Origin: Actinomycetota bacterium
GTDB lineage: Bacteria; Actinomycetota; Acidimicrobiia; Acidimicrobiales; Aldehydirespiratoraceae
NCBI GenBank assembly: GCA_012271125.1
Contig: JAAXHB010000198.1
Coordinates: 1-6,264 of the forward strand
Direction: 5' to 3'
DNA: 6,264 nucleotides
The translations under genes and the position numbers were made by a program. Positions 4,383 to 6,264 of the stretch are shown piece by piece. Each line of letters opens with the position of its first letter. Positions within the stretch are counted from its first letter, which is position 1. Under the pieces are notes generated by a model. That model saw nothing but the letters and a program-made list of their open reading frames with translations. It was not told where the DNA came from and ran no database searches.

Positions 4383-6264
4383 ACGTTCAACTTCCCGACG
4401 GCTCCAGCCGTTGCCTTAACGCCGGCGCAACCGCTGCCGACCTTGCCTCAAGTATCGGTGCCGGCCTAGCCAAAGACGCCATCATCGCCGTAATCAATGG
4501 CACAGAGGTCGACCTCGTAACCGAATTGCCAGACAATGCCAATATTGAGATTGTCACCGCCGACTCCACTCGTGGCTTGCACACACTTCGCCATTCCACC
4601 GCTCACGTGTTAGCTCAGGCCGTGCTTGACCTCTACCCAGGTGCCACACACGCCATCGGCCCACCCATCGAGCATGGCTTCTACTACGACTTTGAACTTC
4701 CAAACGGTGCCACCTTCACCGACGAAGACCTAGAGCGCATCGAAGCACGAATGCATGAGATCGTTGCCGACGATCAGCCTTTCGTGCGTCACGAAATCAG
4801 CGCCGCCGAAGCCCTGAAACTGTTTGCCGATCACAAGTTCAAACGCGAAATCATCGAGGCTGTCTCTGCATCCAAAGCCGAAGTTGTTCCAGAACAAGAG
4901 CTTCCAGTCGACCGTTCCCAGCAGGCATCCGAGTTGGCATCAGAAGCCTCCGGTGACGGCACCGTCAGCTACTACCAGAACCTTGTCGGCCAAAGCGATG
5001 GCTCCGACACCAAAAACTTCACCGCCGAGGGCTTCATTGATCTCTGCCTCGGCCCGCATGTCCCTTCCACCGGACGCCTCGAGCACTTTGCTTTACAGAG
5101 AGTCAGCGGTGCCTACTGGCGTGGCAGCGAGCAAAACCCAATGTTGCAACGCATTTACGGCACTGCCTGGGCAACTAAAAAAGACCTCAAAGCCCATTTG
5201 CACATGCTCGCCGAAGCCGAACGCCGTGACCATCGCCGGCTCGCCACAGAACTCGATCTGGTGTCCTGGCCGGCCGAACTCGGTCCAGGCCTAGCTGTAT
5301 GGCATCCAAAGGGTGCGCTGGTGCGCAAATTGATGGAGGACTTTTCCAGAGACCGCCACGAACAAGGCGGCTACGACTTTGTAGTTTCGCCTCACATTGC
5401 TAAATCAGTGCTCTGGGAAACCTCCGGTCACCTGGATTTTTACGCCGATGGCATGTATCCACCCATGGAAATGGACGGTGCTTCCTACTACCCCAAGCCA
5501 ATGAACTGCCCGTTCCATGTGCTCATTTACCGGTCACGCTTACGTAGCTACCGAGACCTGCCAATTCGCCTGTTTGAGCTTGGCGCGGTGTATCGCTATG
5601 AACTCTCCGGCACGATCCACGGTCTAATGCGCAGCCGTGGCTTCACCCAAGACGACAGTCACATTTTCTGTGCCCGTGAGGACATCGCCTCCGAGCTCGC
5701 ATCGTTACTTACTTTCGTATTAGATGTATTGAGAGCATTCGGGTTCGACGACTTTCAAGCGAATCTGTCAACCCGTCCCTTTGAGAAGTCGGTGGGGGAG
5801 GATTCCCTATGGGATGACGCCACCGCCGGTCTGCGTTCCGCTTTGGAAACCGCCAGCTTGGATTACGAAGTCGACGAAGGCGGCGGCGCTTTCTACGGTC
5901 CCAAAATTGACGTAGTGGTGCGTGACGCCATCGGCCGCGACTGGCAACTCTCCACTATCCAGCTTGATTTCAACCTGCCCGAACGTTTCGATCTGGAATA
6001 CACCAGCACTGCGGGCACTCGCGAACGCCCAGTGATGATTCACCGAGCCTTGTTCGGTTCTCTCGAGCGATTCTTCGGCGTGTTGGTAGAGCATTATGCC
6101 GGCGCATTCCCGGCATGGCTAGCACCGATCCAAGTCAGCGTCTTACCAGTAGCCGCAACCCACACCACCTACGCCCAAGAGGTAATCGCACATTTAGGTT
6201 CGCACGGTTTTCGCTGTGAGATAGTCGAAGCAGACGAGCCGTTAGGTCGGCGAGTGCGTAACGC
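4370..6264 (+). CDS. thrS: Threonyl-tRNA synthetase, 3' end beyond the window
   Basis: The frame encodes 631 residues plus two bases with no stop. It attaches threonine to tRNA-Thr in the cytoplasm, as a class II homodimer. Domains in order: TGS (about 1-65, MAEINVQLPDGS); editing domain with HSTAH (His75, His79) and CLGPH (Cys226, His230); catalytic core from about 285 with the zinc ligands Cys380 (MNCPFH), His431 (GFTQDDSH) and His558 (MIHRALFGS); motif 2 ELGAVYRYELSG followed by HGLMRSRGFTQDD; motif 3 around LERFFGVLVEHYAG; anticodon-binding domain from about 585, cut at PLGRRVRN, perhaps 40-60 residues short. Spacing of the zinc ligands (51 and 127) matches E. coli ThrRS (51 and 126). The editing half is about 42 residues longer than in E. 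coli. ATG 4370 is chosen because the TGS homology begins there; upstream frames stop quickly. No Shine-Dalgarno sequence is visible, and the start is the sixth ATG of a tandem repeat. Confidence 0.96.
   Translation, partial: MAEINVQLPDGSSRCLNAGATAADLASSIGAGLAKDAIIAVINGTEVDLVTELPDNANIEIVTADSTRGLHTLRHSTAHVLAQAVLDLYPGATHAIGPPIEHGFYYDFELPNGATFTDEDLERIEARMHEIVADDQPFVRHEISAAEALKLFADHKFKREIIEAVSASKAEVVPEQELPVDRSQQASELASEASGDGTVSYYQNLVGQSDGSDTKNFTAEGFIDLCLGPHVPSTGRLEHFALQRVSGAYWRGSEQNPMLQRIYGTAWATKKDLKAHLHMLAEAERRDHRRLATELDLVSWPAELGPGLAVWHPKGALVRKLMEDFSRDRHEQGGYDFVVSPHIAKSVLWETSGHLDFYADGMYPPMEMDGASYYPKPMNCPFHVLIYRSRLRSYRDLPIRLFELGAVYRYELSGTIHGLMRSRGFTQDDSHIFCAREDIASELASLLTFVLDVLRAFGFDDFQANLSTRPFEKSVGEDSLWDDATAGLRSALETASLDYEVDEGGGAFYGPKIDVVVRDAIGRDWQLSTIQLDFNLPERFDLEYTSTAGTRERPVMIHRALFGSLERFFGVLVEHYAGAFPAWLAPIQVSVLPVAATHTTYAQEVIAHLGSHGFRCEIVEADEPLGRRVRN

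Noticed and set aside
4824..5294. 156-codon + strand ORF within thrS in another frame
   Set aside because: The thrS frame is continuous with editing and catalytic motifs on both sides, so this is a shadow frame and not evidence of a frameshift.
5807..6094. 95-codon - strand ORF within thrS
   Set aside because: It lies antisense to the catalytic core of thrS, including the His558 zinc ligand region, and has no recognisable domain.

Overview
The window looks like a chromosomal segment of an actinobacterium (Actinomycetota). Three genes point that way. One is a mycothiol-dependent alcohol dehydrogenase of the MscR type, and mycothiol is the low-molecular-weight thiol of this phylum. One is a small DUF3039 protein, a family I know only from actinobacteria. 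One is the end of an IpdB-like CoA-transferase-fold subunit, known from actinobacterial steroid degradation. By eye the base composition is only slightly above half G+C, low for many actinobacteria. That would suit a freshwater, marine or acidimicrobial lineage, but I cannot place it more precisely.

Layout: bases 1-3422 are all read on the + strand. They hold the 3' end of ipdB (1-360), a low-molecular-weight phosphotyrosine phosphatase (391-927), mscR (963-2048), a metallo-beta-lactamase-fold hydrolase that shares one base with mscR (2048-2677), and an AlkD-like HEAT-repeat protein (2697-3422). Gaps are 30 bases or fewer except for 35 bases before mscR, so one or two co-transcribed units are likely. 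A short convergent junction (3423-3473) holds a weak hairpin. Two small genes then run on the - strand: DUF3039 (4144-3881) and, downstream and probably overlapping it, a membrane-anchored protein with a peptidoglycan-binding domain (start uncertain, about 3917-3474). A divergent intergenic region (4145-4369) separates them from thrS (threonyl-tRNA synthetase), which starts at 4370 on the + strand and runs off the end of the window.

How the genes fit together: MscR makes or consumes mycothiol adducts (S-hydroxymethyl- and S-nitrosomycothiol). The coupled MBL hydrolase is a plausible partner for a resulting mycothiol thioester; the same gene pair occurs in mycobacteria. With the alkylation-repair-like protein next door, a theme of electrophile, formaldehyde or nitrosative stress is reasonable but inferred.

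The most unusual feature is the divergent intergenic region. The thrS start codon is the last of six ATGs in a tandem repeat with a unit of about 14 bp, giving a ladder of short overlapping upstream ORFs that all begin Met-Pro-Thr-Lys, and no Shine-Dalgarno sequence is visible. The start of the divergent DUF3039 gene lies in a separate 14-bp-period repeat that also carries ATGs. The second point of interest is the AlkD-like protein, which appears to lack the Asp and Arg that align with the catalytic residues of characterised AlkD.
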